64,000 nucleotides of DNA. It comes from Casuarina equisetifolia. Taxonomy: Eukaryota; Streptophyta; Magnoliopsida; Fagales; Casuarinaceae. The position numbers were made by a program, and so were the translations under genes. The notes beneath the pieces are model-generated. The model did not search any database. It was not told the DNA's origin and was given only the letters and a program-made list of their open reading frames with translations. The DNA lies in contig CM052356.1 of assembly GCA_028551475.1 (NCBI GenBank), forward strand, positions 19,619,884 through 19,683,883, in the 5' to 3' direction. Numbering within the stretch: position 1 is the stretch's first letter; each line of letters starts with the position of its first letter. Positions 46,549 to 58,081 of this stretch are shown piece by piece.

Positions 46549-49500
46549 TCAATGTGAGAGCTTCCGAGAATGGGTTCTTCTCACTTCGGGTTGTCTGCTA
46601 GAGCTAAGACCACTCAAATGGCCGCTTCTACTACCGACTGTGTTCAAGTCTAAACCCATAGTGACAACTGGATCTCCTCCCTCCAGCACTCTTAGGACCT
46701 ACAATAAAGAGAAACGTTTTCAAACTCATTCTGGAAGGATATGTACAAAGCATCTGGAAGAAGACTTGGAATCAAGAGGATGAAGGAAGTTACCTTTGAC
46801 ATTGGGGGTCTGGATTCAGGGTCTCGACGTAGACACATGGAAGCAGCAACGCCCATCGCCTCTAGTTGATGCGGAAGGTCACGGGATTGGTCACAGGCTA
46901 AGCACGGATCCAGTAATTGATAGATATTTGCTACAATACGGCTTGGTTCTAATGCAGCCAGAGGGTGGAACCATTCAGAGAGAAACTCCTTTCCATCAAG
47001 ACATCGCAGCACATCGATTCTTTTACCTGTAATTAGCTGTAGTAATATCACTCCAAATGCATACACATCAACTTTATGAGTAATTTTTCCACCATCCATG
47101 TACTCTGGAGCAAGATACCTGGTTCAGACACATTCAGCATCATTAGATAACCACAGTAATTGCAATTGTTATTCTTTTATTTGAATATCAGATTTGAGCT
47201 TATCGATATCTAAGCAGTTTTTAGAATGTCTAGCAGAAACTCATATAAAAAATACCCTGCAGTTCCTGTAACTTCATCCTCACTACAGATGTCCCATTGG
47301 GAACGCCACCCAGCAAGCCCAAAATCAGCAACCTAACAAAAATAGATTGATTATAAACAAAATGCAGATTCCTTGAATATTGACAAAGTTAATTTCAGAT
47401 ATATGTTAGCATCTGTTGCAATTCTAAAAGAGTTCTACCATTAACAAAATGTCACTAACGTTTGATTTAAATTCAGAATAAAGGACAACCATTCAAAAAT
47501 GCGGGCTTTCTGAATGTGAAAAAAGATTTAACTTCAAATGCGAAAATGCTCGTAGTTATGAAAATCCAAGTTTTAGTTCAGAATACCAGAGGCTCAAATT
47601 CGTGAGTTAAGAGGATATTGTTGGTTCGCAGGTCTCCATGTGTTATACAACCCACTCTGCAGTCCTCATGAAGATATCTTAAGCCTCGTGCTGCTCCTAT
47701 AGCAATCCGTAGTCGTGAGTGCCAATCTAAAGGGGTTATGTTGTTTCCTGCCAATCACAGAAACGATAAGTAATCCATCTAGGCCTGAAGTGAAGAAATA
47801 GAAATGAGAAATGGATTATACCATGTAAGTGGAAGTCCAAGGATCCGTTGCAGATGTACTCATAAACCAATATCCTCTTCTTTGCCTCAATACAGAATCC
47901 AATCAGCAATACAACATTCCTGTGTTGTGCACAGCTCAGTACCCGCACTTCTCTGCAGAAATCAGCATCTGATTTAGCACCTCTAAACTTCAACTGCTTT
48001 ACTGCAACAGCCTGGCCATCTCTTAACTTGCCCCTGTGAACCATGCTGAGAGCACATTCTGCCAAGAAATTCATGTCCGAGAACCAGTCTGTAGTTTCCG
48101 CCAGTTCTTCGAAAGAGAACTGTCTCGGAGGTTTTCCGAAAACTGGTGGCTTCTGCTGACATAGTGAGCATAAAGGAGGAGGAGTTGGGGAAGCTCTACC
48201 AAGAGAAACGGCATCTCTGATACTTGGGTTAATGGCGTAGTTTCTTTGATTGGTTTGGTCAATCCTGACCCTATTAGTCCCAAAAACTTGATCATGATCC
48301 ACGAACTTATCCACAAACGATGTGGGGAATGTAAGTTCGTCCGTCTTTAGATAGTTTTGATTCACCAGTAACTTTTTATCAACAAAATCGTCCCAAGGCA
48401 TCCGAGATCTGCTCTTCTGATTTCTACCCACGGATGACATTGAACGATTTGACACAGATGGGTCGTTCAAGTCTCTTCGGTCGATAGTTGTTTTGGAGGT
48501 TGCATTTTGTGGCCCTTCAAATAGAGGATTTTGTCCATAAACAAGGAAATTAGAACTCGCTGTCTCAAAACTCGCTACTGAATCTTCCCTTGTAGTTCTT
48601 GAGTAGGAAGTTCGTGGTTCTTCAGGGCTACTCAGTGGAGTAGAATGTTTCATCCTGTGCCCCCGCAACTTCCCACTATCTAATCGCGGTGAAGAAGCAG
48701 CAGAAAAGAAGGGAGTCTGGAGCCCATCTGAATATCCTAAGTTAAGCCTAAGGACTTTTGGTTGAGCGCCCTTCATCACTACGATGTTGCAGCGTAGTTC
48801 CTCCATGCAATGCTTCAGCTCATGTTTCAGCTTTCTGTTTCACAATCCACGGGTTATTTTAACCCATTCAAAAATAGCTTCAAGGTAGATAATAGCATTA
48901 AAAAACAACAACACAGGTGAATAAATTTGCACGGCATATCGCTTCACAAAACTTCTGATTTTCGAAGCTGTAAATCTCCCATTGCCTCATTATTCAATGT
49001 TTACGTGAAGGAGTTTTGGGCAAAACAGTATAAGTTTACATATTTTGCGAAGGGAGTCCCAACATATTCAGGAGTCCACGTCGTGTCGTAAAATGCTTCA
49101 AACTAGAGCTATAACGTGCAAGGTTAGCCCAAGCGGAATCAATATCAGTTTAATCTAGCCCCCAATGGTGAGCGGGTTGGGAAAGAAACATACTCTTGAC
49201 AACGGAAACTTAATTTCCAAGCACAGTGGTAGTTGTAACTACCCCCTTAAGCATATGCAAATAAAAGTCATGATGGTTTCTAATGTTAGATAAGGTCTTC
49301 AATCGAATACAACCCAGGCATGCATTTATCGAGCCAGATATGGTCTGGCGATTCATTACACCTAACCATCTGCGATTGCATAATACATAAATGGGCCAAT
49401 AATGTTTCATGGATATTTCTGTAAAGGCGTCAACAGCCACAGAGACGGATTACCAACCAATAATTAGTCCAATATGATTAAACTAAAGCATAGCAAATGG

Positions 49501-50843
49501 AGCTGCTCCAGCTATAACGAATTTAAAAATAAACGGTGGGCCTAGCAGAGAAACCAATAACTCAGAAAAAAACAAGAAATAATTTAATCTTAAATTACTT
49601 GTCCATGACGACCCAGTTGACTCCTTTGCGCTTTGCTTCAGCTGCTACCGCGCCGCTGGGTGAGCTTGAGGCCACCTTGATCCTCACTCTAACCTGCCAT
49701 CAAGCGTCACAATTAATTTTTGAGTGATGGTTTCTCAACTACCAGTCTGACAGAGAGGGACGCGCTGGGGCCTTCAATTCTTACTGTCGTAATGACACAT
49801 TCAGATGAAGAAAAGATGGTCATTCTACTTTACCTAAGACATGCCGGAAGCATTACTCTCTCTTTTTATTTGTATTCTGGTACTTTATCTTTTCTTTCTC
49901 GTTCTTTACGTACCCAATATTTAATGTACCAAAGCAGAAAGGCAAAGTGTACCTTGGAGAATTGAGTCGGCCCCCAAAAAGATAATTACGTCCAACGGGG
50001 TTAGAGTATTCATAATCAGAAGGTAAAGCTACAGATAACGTAAAGTAAAGATCCTTCGGATGCTTCTTTTGACTTCTTTTTTAAGTTTTGGACTCGTCCA
50101 GTTTGTTGACCTAAGAGCAACATTCTAAACGCACATGCCAAGCTGGTCCTCAAATCAGAGTCTCTTGTAAACTTATTGTTTATGCCCCTGGAGACAGTCA
50201 GAGTCTCTTGTAAACTCCGATAGCACAATGATTATTTACCAGAGAGAAAACTGCTGGCCTGTTTCAGCAGGCCAGAGCTTTGTGGTATCCACCAGATAAA
50301 CCAAGCAAAACTACGACGTTTAAAAGAGAGAGATAGAGGGGAAGAGAGAGATATATTTATAACAAAAAAAGGCCTTTTTGACCGAGTTTGTGTTAAATGA
50401 GCAAGGCGGCAAGTGGTAATTCAGTAAATACGACGTCACCTCCATGTGGCTGTTGAACTGATGAGCCATCTGAGAGCAACACTCGGAGATCCGATAAATC
50501 CGATCGGGCAAGTCTTCCCGTTGACCGCCCCCACAGTCTCCGGTGAATAATGGAAAGCTCCAGAACCGTCTACCTGCAACGTTCGTCGCCAGAACAAACA
50601 AATCAGTTATCGTTATCAAATTCAATTGACAGGAAACGGGAAAGACACCAATTGAACCCTCCAATTACCATTTTTCTCAGTAGAAAAGACGGCGACCAAG
50701 GTAATGCAATCGCCGCGGTGAGCTACGTGAGTGAGAGCCCACGCCAATGCGGTTTTGGACATCGCCCTCTCTGCTTTCACGGCGACTAACACTTTACACG
50801 CCGACGTGTTCGCGGCGTTGCTTTGCCTCTCGCTTCCTTCCAT
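46549..50843 (-). CDS. USP-domain receptor-like pseudokinase
   Basis: Eight exons: 50669-50843, 50440-50573, 49599-49693, 47822-48834, 47587-47747, 47256-47332, 46794-47118 and 46549-46698. Phases agree throughout and give 709 residues. Residues 1-145 are an N-terminal universal stress protein-like domain (KVLVAVKAERAMSKTALAWALTHV, then VASSSPSGAVAAEAK and NWVVMD), a polar linker with a CSLCQQKPPVFGKPPRQFS motif follows, then a kinase domain. The glycine loop is degenerate (LAECALSMVHRG) and the catalytic HRD is HGD (residues 509-511). The lysine (AVAVKQLKF) and DFG (529-531) remain. This matches the plant group annotated as inactive protein kinase SELMODRAFT_444075-like. It is probably a cytosolic or membrane-associated scaffold; its partners are unknown. 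The exon/phase agreement argues for a functional gene. Confidence 0.92.
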
Positions 50844-52251
50844 TTCGACAGGTACGTGAAGTCAGGAGCCCTTTCCTTCGGGGCATGGGAATTTCAGAGA
50901 CTTTGGGATCCTCATATTAGTCATCGGAGTGATTTCAAAGCTATAGAATGAGCATTTTCGAACATAAAGTAGCCAGTTGGGGCCCAATTCTTTATTCAAA
51001 CTAAATGCTCGCTTTATTTATTCGACACTTTACGGCATAATCATTTTCTTTATAGAATTGTCATTACCTCATCCTCTCGATTTTTTGTTTGGGCGGCAGA
51101 TCGACGGACATGATTGGCAAGAAAACGCTGTCGTCCCTTGTCGCTCGTGGATCACGATCTAAGTCGGTGGTTTGAACTAAAACTTATTTACTATTACGAG
51201 AGAAAAGGTGAGGAATGAGAGTGGGTGCGGTCACTGACATGCACTGGTAAAAGCGGGCGACCAGCTTTTGAGGCATATTTCTCAGCGGGACGGATGTGTG
51301 ACACGAGTGATGACATGACGGTTGGGATCTTGCGACGACCATAGTATCCGAGGGATATGAGAGAGTTGCCGGGACATGTTCGGGCACGACAGGTAACACA
51401 AGCACCATGTGACCGTAGTAATGATGTGTCAGCTTATGTGGCAAATGACCACGGCCGGGGATGAATTGGGTCAGTCATTCAATGAAGGTCACCGTTTGAC
51501 GCTGCTGGGGCGGCCGGAAAAAGGTCATCGCGGTCGGGCCCAAGATAGCAAAACGATGCAAAAGCATGGGCCTTTGCTACTTGTCACCAATGTATGGGCT
51601 TTTAGAAAATGTAGACCCAAGATGTATTCCTGGGCTTTCGTTGCTTAGGTTTTTTAACAAGCCTTTGAACGGTTTAACAAAACTGAATCAAGGCTTCTGG
51701 AAAATGTGGGCCTAATAGTTATCGCTTTTGTCATACTTCCATCTCTGATTTGAATGCTACCAAAATTAAGAAAATAAAATTTGGTTAAAAATAAGTGTTG
51801 GTTAACGGCAGAGAAGAACCACATAGAGTATGATAGAAAACTATGCACACATACATTTGTTTATGTAAAATTCAAGTTGCACTTAATAAGATTGATAATG
51901 TTAAGTAGATTTTTACATAACTAATATTGTATTAAACATATTGTTGGATTGTATGAATTTCACCGTTTCATCATATTTGCCAAAGCCAATCATACATTAA
52001 ATGTGTATCACCCAAGATATTATTGTTATTATTTCTTAGGTTATACAGCCTATCAAGTACATGAAATTTAGATTGGATAATAAGCAGTAAGATAAATGTA
52101 AATAGATATGCATATAAATAGAGGAATGTAAATATGTATAAGAACGATAAGTACAACCCAAAATGCAAAAGAAAGCCAAAAGGGAGAAATCCTTCCACAC
52201 ATTAACAAGGTAACAGTGAAATTGGGTCTTTAATTCTCAATGCATGTCCAA
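50844..52251. other. upstream flank of the USP gene and P450 3' flank
   Basis: The left half is the promoter side of the USP-kinase gene, moderately GC-rich around 51230-51550 with no recognised gene. From about 52000 the sequence is the 3' untranslated region of the P450 pseudogene, shared with the second P450 remnant. Confidence 0.55.
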
Positions 52252-52960
52252 TCATGCGTACAATCGAGAGGGAAGGCGAGGACTGAGACGGACTTCGAGT
52301 GGTGTGGCTTTCATGTTGGTGATTCCGACTGTCTCAGTCATGTCCACAGGTTCATCTGATGGGGTTGCAATCTCAAAAGCTTGCAGCAAGGTAGCAAGTA
52401 TGATTTGCATAACTTGCAATGCAAATGAGATGCCTGGGCATATTCTTCTTCCACTGCCAAATGGTATGAGTTCAAAATGCTGGCCCCTAACGTCAACATC
52501 CTTATGAGTTGTCAGGAATCGTTCAGGCCGAAATTCATTTGGCTCGGACCACACTTGTGGATCTCGTTGGAGCTTTGAAAGATTAACAAAGAGCCGCGTG
52601 CCCGCTGGGATGTTGTGGCCAGCCAAAGTGCAATCTTCCATGGACTCGTGGGGTGCAGAAAGTGGTGCTGCAGGGTACAAACGCATTGTTTCTTTGAGGA
52701 TAGCCTGTAGATAGACCAGGTTCTTGACGTCTGATTCCCTGACTTGCCTTTCCCTGCCAATCTGAACATCCAACTCTTCCTGTGCTTTCTTTAAGGTTTC
52801 CGGGTTGTTAAGCAACAGAGAAAGAGCCCACGTCAATGTTACTGTTGTTGTATCCGTACCCCCTGCGATAATAGCCTGCAGAAGCACCGAAATTAAAGCA
52901 TTACATGGCCAGGCTAGAAAGTTGATCGGTCAAGAACAAGAAGCACTGATAGTGTCTGGG

Positions 52961-52965
52961 GTAGG
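52961..52965. repeat. target-site duplication, left
   Basis: GTAGG, identical to 58082-58086 on the other side of the Copia element. Confidence 0.9.
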
Positions 52966-53191
52966 AGTTGAACTAGTGAATGACTGGAACAGTAAGTATT
53001 GCTCGGAAAGGGTAAACTGAATTATATATATTTTCTCTCTTACCGTATTACAGTGTGTTGTGTTTACATATATAAGAGTGTACAATGTACAAGTGTGAGA
53101 CACGGGTACACCTAGTCTAGAGATACTCAAGTGTGAGGTGTAGGTCCAGCAGGTGTAGAGCCAGTGGTCACGTCAGATGTCATGGTCAACA
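52966..53191 (-). repeat. 3' LTR of the Copia element
   Basis: 226 bp. It contains a TATATATAA-like core and differs from the 5' LTR at one site (a G/A difference near 53142). The end of the RNase H frame lies inside it. Confidence 0.93.
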
Positions 53192-54944
53192 TCCCCCCGC
53201 AAGCTGACGGATCAGGCGAGACAGTCAGCTTGGACCGCAAAGAGTGAAAACGAGTAGTGGAGAGGCCTTTGGTGAAGATGTCCGCAGGCTGATTAGCAGA
53301 AGCAATGAACTGAATGTAGAGCTGACCACGAAGAAACCGCTCCCGAATGAAGTGATAATCAATCTCAATGTGTTTCGTGCGAGCATGAAAAACAGGATTG
53401 GCCATAAGATAGAGAGCGGAGAGATTATCACACCACAACGTCGGAGGATGGGGAGGAACAATCCGGAGATCACGGAGGAGATACTCGATCCAAATAATCT
53501 CGGCAGCAGTATCGGTAAGGCACTTGTACTCAGCCTCAGTGCTCGAACGGGCAACAGTCCGCTGTTTGCGAGAGCACCAGGAAATAAGGTTTTGACCAAG
53601 AAAAACACAAAAGCCACCGACGGAGCGCCTATCATCACGATTACCAGCCCAACTAGCATCTGAGAAAGCATGAAGAGCAGTGGAGGAGCTGGAAGTAAAG
53701 CGGAGACCATGGCGAGGGGTATCAGCAAGATAGCGAAGTAATCGCTTCACAGCTTGCCAATGCGCAGTGGTGGGAGCATGGAGAAATTGACAGGCCGTGT
53801 TCACTACATAGGCAATGTCAGGGCGAGTGAGCGTGAGATACTGAAGAGCACCGACAATACTCTTGTAGAGAAGAGGATCCGGGAGGGGATCACCAGTCCA
53901 CTGGGAGAGAGGCTCTGAAGGGGTACAGGGAGTAGGGACCCCGCGAGCATCAGTCATACGAGCACGGGCAAGGATCTCATGGGTGAATTTGGCCTGATGG
54001 AGAAACAGGCCCTGAGGAGTATGATGAGCCTCCACACTAAGGAAATAGTGAAGGGAACCAAGATCCTTGATGGCAAACTCTTGATGTAACGCTGTAAGAA
54101 GAGCAGTCATAGGGGCTTGAGAAGAGCCCGTAAGAAGAATATCATCCACATAAACCAGCAAGACAATACTATAGTGGGAGGTATGGAGAAGAAAAAGAGA
54201 GGTATCGACAGCAGAGACATAAAAACCAAGAGAGGTGAGAAAAGTACTGAGCCGCTGATACCAGGCACGAGGAGCTTGCTTGAGGCCATAAAGAGACCGC
54301 CGAAGGCGGCATACATGATGAGGCCGAGAGGAGTCCAGAAAACCAGGGGGTTGTAGCATGTAGACCTCCTCAGTAAGGGTGCCATGAAGAAAAGCGTTGG
54401 AGACATCGAGTTGACGAATGCTCCAACCACGAGAGTAGGCCATGGCAATAACAGTGCGAATAGTAACAGGTTTAGCCACCGGGCTAAAAGTCTCTGTATA
54501 GTCGATGCCAGGCTGCTGATGAAAGCCCTTAGCCACAAGCCGGGCTTTGTACCGCTCGAGAGAACCATCTGAGCGAAGTTTAACCTTATAGACCCATTTA
54601 CAACCGATGGGGCGAGCATAAGAGGGGAGGGGGACAAGGTCCCATGTATGACTCTGAAGAAGAGCCTGATACTCAGTGGCCATCGCAGTGCGCCAATGGG
54701 GGTCACGGGCGGCCTGGGTGTAGGAGGTGGGTTCGGTGTAAGGATGGGTGGCAGCGGTGAGGGCAAAGGTGTGCTGGCGGGTAAGAAGGCGGCGGGTAAG
54801 GGTACCATCTTTCAGACGGGTGATCATGGGGTGAGTAGGTGGAGGAGGGGATGAAGTAGGGGGGGAGGGTGACGAGGGTAAGGGGGAGGGAGAGGAGGTA
54901 GAGGAGGGAACCTCAGAGGAGGAGGAAGGAGAAGGAGAGACCAC
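53127..54944 (-). CDS. Copia reverse transcriptase and RNase H
   Basis: A 605-codon open frame on the element strand. The Pro/Ser-rich start is the integrase-RT linker. Reverse transcriptase motifs follow: WVYKVKLRSDGSLERYKARL, QLDVSNAFLHG, SLYGLKQAPRAWYQRL and the catalytic YVDDILL. RNase H has SDASWAGNRDDRRSVGGF, SSTEAEYKCL, TKHIEIDYHF and ANQPADIFTKGL. The last roughly 21 codons run across the polypurine tract and into the 3' LTR. It is not in frame with the gag-integrase frame, which it overlaps at 54824-54944, so by itself it lacks a start of the polyprotein. Confidence 0.95.
   Translation of the reverse strand: MVSPSPSSSSEVPSSTSSPSPLPSSPSPPTSSPPPPTHPMITRLKDGTLTRRLLTRQHTFALTAATHPYTEPTSYTQAARDPHWRTAMATEYQALLQSHTWDLVPLPSYARPIGCKWVYKVKLRSDGSLERYKARLVAKGFHQQPGIDYTETFSPVAKPVTIRTVIAMAYSRGWSIRQLDVSNAFLHGTLTEEVYMLQPPGFLDSSRPHHVCRLRRSLYGLKQAPRAWYQRLSTFLTSLGFYVSAVDTSLFLLHTSHYSIVLLVYVDDILLTGSSQAPMTALLTALHQEFAIKDLGSLHYFLSVEAHHTPQGLFLHQAKFTHEILARARMTDARGVPTPCTPSEPLSQWTGDPLPDPLLYKSIVGALQYLTLTRPDIAYVVNTACQFLHAPTTAHWQAVKRLLRYLADTPRHGLRFTSSSSTALHAFSDASWAGNRDDRRSVGGFCVFLGQNLISWCSRKQRTVARSSTEAEYKCLTDTAAEIIWIEYLLRDLRIVPPHPPTLWCDNLSALYLMANPVFHARTKHIEIDYHFIRERFLRGQLYIQFIASANQPADIFTKGLSTTRFHSLRSKLTVSPDPSACGGMLTMTSDVTTGSTPAGPTPHT
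53192..53200 (-). other. polypurine tract
   Basis: On the element strand GCGGGGGGA directly abuts the 3' LTR, the expected plus-strand primer site. Confidence 0.85.
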
Positions 54945-57679
54945 AGAGGAGGTAGAGGGAGAGAGAGAGACAGGACGGGGAGGAAGAGGTAGTGAAATAG
55001 GAGAGGGAGGGGCAGCGGAAGGAGTAGGAGGAGATAAGGAAGCAAAAGGAAAACGAGACTCATCAAAAAGAGCATAAGCAGAGAGATGTAGAAGCGATGA
55101 GTCTCAGGGCAATAACAACGGTAGCCACGATAACCAGGAGGATAACCAAGAAAAACACAGGGGCGAGATTGAGGAGCAAGCTTATGTGAGGCATAAGCTC
55201 GGAGATGGGGAAAAACAGAACAGCCAAAGACACGAAGAGGAGAGAGATCAGGAGGAGTGCGGAAGAGGACTTGCCAAGGGGAAAGATGACCAAGAACAGA
55301 GGTGGGGAGGCGGTTAATAAGAGTAACAACAGTCTCGAAAGCAAATTCCCAGTAGGGAAGGGGAACGGAGGAATGAGTGAGAAGGGCGATGCCCGTCTCG
55401 ACGATGTGACGATGTTTCCGCTCAGTCGTACCGTTCTGAAACAGAGAATACGGACAGGAAACACGCTGATGAATACCATGAGAGGTAAGAAAAGTACGAA
55501 TGGCGGAAGAGAGAAATTCTGGAGCACCATCACACTGGATGGAACGAATGGGATGCTGAAGTTGCGTGGTGACAAACGAGTGAAAAGCAGTGAAGATGGA
55601 GTAAAACTGATCACGAGAGGTGAAGGGATACAACCAAGTAAATCGAGAATAATCATCGACAAAACAGACATAATATTTATAACCATGATAAGAAGTTACA
55701 GGGGCAAGACCCCATACATCAAAATGAACCAGTTCAAGGGGATGGGAGGCCCGAGACTGGGTAGGGGGATGGGGATGGCGATGACTCTTACTAAGAGCGC
55801 AAGCCGTACATAAAGGGAGTGCAGAACGAGAAAAGGGGGTATTGGTGGAAGACAACAGACGGACAACAACATCGGACGAAGCATGGCCGAGATGGTGATG
55901 CCACAAAGCAAGGGAGCAACTGAAGGAGGCGGAAAGAGCAGAAGGAGAAGTTGAAATGCCAGGGGGCGAGACACGGTAGAGACCGCGATCAAGAGTGCCG
56001 CGGAGTAGAATCTGACCAGTATGAATAGACTGAGCAATAAAATAAGTGTCATAGAATAAGAACATGCAATGATTATCACGAGCAAAGTGCGAAATGGAAA
56101 GTAAATTCTTAGTGATGCCAGGGACAACAAGAACATTAGTTAAACGAAAATAAGGAAAAATGGAAGACTGGAAAGTACCAATGTGGGTAATGGGGAGAGA
56201 GACACCATCACCGACGGTGAGCTGCTGAGTGCCGGAATAAGGAGTGACAGAAGTGAGAGGGGCAGTACTATCAGTGACATGATGAGTGGCCCCTGAATCA
56301 GCAAACCAAGAGGCAGTGTCTAGGGTAGATGGGGAGGGAGAAAGTGGAAGAGGGGCTAAGGGAGGGGGAAGGGCTGTATAATGGGCTTGGGAGGATGGGC
56401 CTAAGAGAGAGGCTGTATAGGATTGAAGGGATGGAGAGGGTGGGCCGGATCCATAAGAGGTGGGCCCGGACTGAGGAGAATAAAAGGGGCTGGGTGCATA
56501 AGTAGACTGGGCTGGGCTAGGAGTATAAGTGGAGAGGGCCGGGTTTGAAGGATAGGATGGGAGAGCTGGGCCAGGGTTATAAGCAGAGTGGGCCGGATTG
56601 AGTAAGTGAGGGGGGTGGGCCATAGTAGGTTGAGTGAGGTGGGCCTGGGGGTTAGAAGGGGGGTTGGATTGGGCCGGGGAGGGGGTAGGGGCGTAGCGGT
56701 CACGGCAGATGGTTGCATAGTGACCGCGACGCCTGTAAATCTGGCAGAAGGGCGGGCGCCGCTGCCGACGGTTGCCGACGGTCACCGACGACGGTGCCGG
56801 CGAAAAAGAGGGGTTCGGCAGGAGAGGAGGAGCGGAGGGCAATGAAGGGGCGCGTGGCACTAACGGCGGGGCGGAGGAGCCTCGAAATGAAGAGGCAGAG
56901 GGAGAAAACCCTTGATTCACCAGGAAAGCCGCCGGAGAAAGGACAGCCGCCGCATCACGGGTCGAGACGTCGACCATGGATTCATGGGAAAGGAGCAGGC
57001 CGTGAAGATCTTCTCGCGACATGGGGGCGATGCGTGATGTAACAGAGATCGCGACGACAAGCGGCTGGAACTCTGGCCCTAACCCACGAAAGATGTGGGT
57101 GTGGTAGTCGCTATCATGGAGCGGCTCACCGATGAGGGCGAGCTGGTCGGCAATATGAGTGGCCTGCTGAAGATATTCAACCACCGTTCGACCACCATGG
57201 CGCATGGAGGAGAGCTCCATACGGAGAGAAGCGGCACAGGCTGTGGACTGGGTGGCGAAGGTGGTGGCAAGATAACGCCAAATGGCCGCCGACGAACGGA
57301 AAGTGGTCAATTGAGCGACAATCGGCGGCGTGGAGGTGGTGAGCAACCATCCCATGGCAGTCCGGTCACGTACGCGCCACGACGCGTGAGCCGGGTTGGG
57401 AACTCGGGTCGGGGTGCGGGAGGGTAGAGAGGAAAGGGTATCGGGTATGAGAAGATGGGTCGGGGGTTCGGGTTCTGACCCATCAACGATCGGGAGGAGG
57501 TGGGCGGCGTCGAGAAAAGGCTCGATCATCGTTCGCCATATGATGTAGTTGCTGCCGGTAAGACGTTCCGGCAGCGACGGCGACTGGAGGAGGGTCGGTT
57601 GTTGAGAAGTTGGGGCCGGGTCGGGAGTGCGGGCCAATAAAGGGGAGTCTGGGCCGGTGCTTGAAGAGGATGAGGACAT
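54824..57679 (-). CDS. Copia gag, protease and integrase
   Basis: A 951-codon open frame. It starts with a gag domain (LTGSNYIIWRTMIEPFLDAA). The nucleocapsid knuckle has a Tyr in place of its second Cys (CQIYRRRGHYATIC). The protease active site is DSGATHH, then the GAG-pre-integrase HHLGHASSDVV. The integrase DDE residues appear to be the Asp of HFDVWG, the Asp of QCDGAPEF and the Glu of NGTTERKHR, although the usual GGEF-like context of the second Asp is altered. After CYCPETHRFYIS the frame runs into a Leu/Pro-rich out-of-frame tail, while the matching continuation is in another frame. The shift looks like two extra bases. Confidence 0.93.
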   Translation of the reverse strand: MSSSSSSTGPDSPLLARTPDPAPTSQQPTLLQSPSLPERLTGSNYIIWRTMIEPFLDAAHLLPIVDGSEPEPPTHLLIPDTLSSLPSRTPTRVPNPAHASWRVRDRTAMGWLLTTSTPPIVAQLTTFRSSAAIWRYLATTFATQSTACAASLRMELSSMRHGGRTVVEYLQQATHIADQLALIGEPLHDSDYHTHIFRGLGPEFQPLVVAISVTSRIAPMSREDLHGLLLSHESMVDVSTRDAAAVLSPAAFLVNQGFSPSASSFRGSSAPPLVPRAPSLPSAPPLLPNPSFSPAPSSVTVGNRRQRRPPFCQIYRRRGHYATICRDRYAPTPSPAQSNPPSNPQAHLTQPTMAHPPHLLNPAHSAYNPGPALPSYPSNPALSTYTPSPAQSTYAPSPFYSPQSGPTSYGSGPPSPSLQSYTASLLGPSSQAHYTALPPPLAPLPLSPSPSTLDTASWFADSGATHHVTDSTAPLTSVTPYSGTQQLTVGDGVSLPITHIGTFQSSIFPYFRLTNVLVVPGITKNLLSISHFARDNHCMFLFYDTYFIAQSIHTGQILLRGTLDRGLYRVSPPGISTSPSALSASFSCSLALWHHHLGHASSDVVVRLLSSTNTPFSRSALPLCTACALSKSHRHPHPPTQSRASHPLELVHFDVWGLAPVTSYHGYKYYVCFVDDYSRFTWLYPFTSRDQFYSIFTAFHSFVTTQLQHPIRSIQCDGAPEFLSSAIRTFLTSHGIHQRVSCPYSLFQNGTTERKHRHIVETGIALLTHSSVPLPYWEFAFETVVTLINRLPTSVLGHLSPWQVLFRTPPDLSPLRVFGCSVFPHLRAYASHKLAPQSRPCVFLGYPPGYRGYRCYCPETHRFYISLLMLFLMSLVFLLLPYLLLLLPLPLPLLFHYLFLPVLSLSLPLPPLWSLLLLPPPLRFPPLPPLPPPYPRHPPPLLHPLLHLLTP

Positions 57680-57842
57680 CGGGCCTGAAGCGAGGAGAAA
57701 AAAAAAAGAAGAAAAAAAAAAAAAAGGAAAGGGCCGAGCTCAACAAAGAGAGGAGCAAAGAGTCCGAAGCAGGTAGAAATGAGGAGAGGAGAAGAAAAGG
57801 AGGGGGGAGGAAGGCCAGGAAAGAGGGTGGCTAGCGCCGGAA

Positions 57843-57855
57843 TGGCTCGATACCA
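57843..57855 (-). other. primer-binding site
   Basis: On the element strand TGGTATCGAGCCA directly follows the 5' LTR. It resembles the initiator-tRNA-Met type TGGTATCAGAGC of plant Copia elements, with changes in the middle. Confidence 0.8.
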
Positions 57856-58081
57856 AGTTGAACTAGTGAATGACTGGAACAGTAAGTATTGCTCGGAAAG
57901 GGTAAACTGAATTATATATATTTTCTCTCTTACCGTATTACAGTGTGTTGTGTTTACATATATAAGAGTGTACAATGTACAAGTGTGAGACACGGGTACA
58001 CCTAGTCTAGAGATACTCAAGTGTGAGGTGTAGGTCCAGCAAGTGTAGAGCCAGTGGTCACGTCAGATGTCATGGTCAACA
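57856..58081 (-). repeat. 5' LTR of the Copia element
   Basis: 226 bp, starting TGTTGACCATG and ending GTTCAACT on the element strand. It is 225/226 identical to the other LTR by eye. Confidence 0.93.

Larger units (their letters stand above)
52966..58081 (-). mobile_element. Ty1/copia LTR retrotransposon, near-complete and young
   Basis: A 5116-bp element in the same orientation as the P450 gene. It has 226-bp LTRs at both ends differing at one base by my reading, a perfect 5-bp target duplication (GTAGG), a primer-binding site, a polypurine tract and gag-protease-integrase-RT-RNase H in Copia order. Coding is split by a frameshift between integrase and reverse transcriptase. The LTRs are unusually short for a plant Copia and end in CT rather than CA on the element strand in both copies. 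Confidence 0.95.

Noticed and set aside
53225..57427. Long plus-strand and alternative minus-strand frames within the Copia element
   Set aside because: They are shadows of the gag-pol frames, kept open by the biased Ser/Pro/Leu composition.
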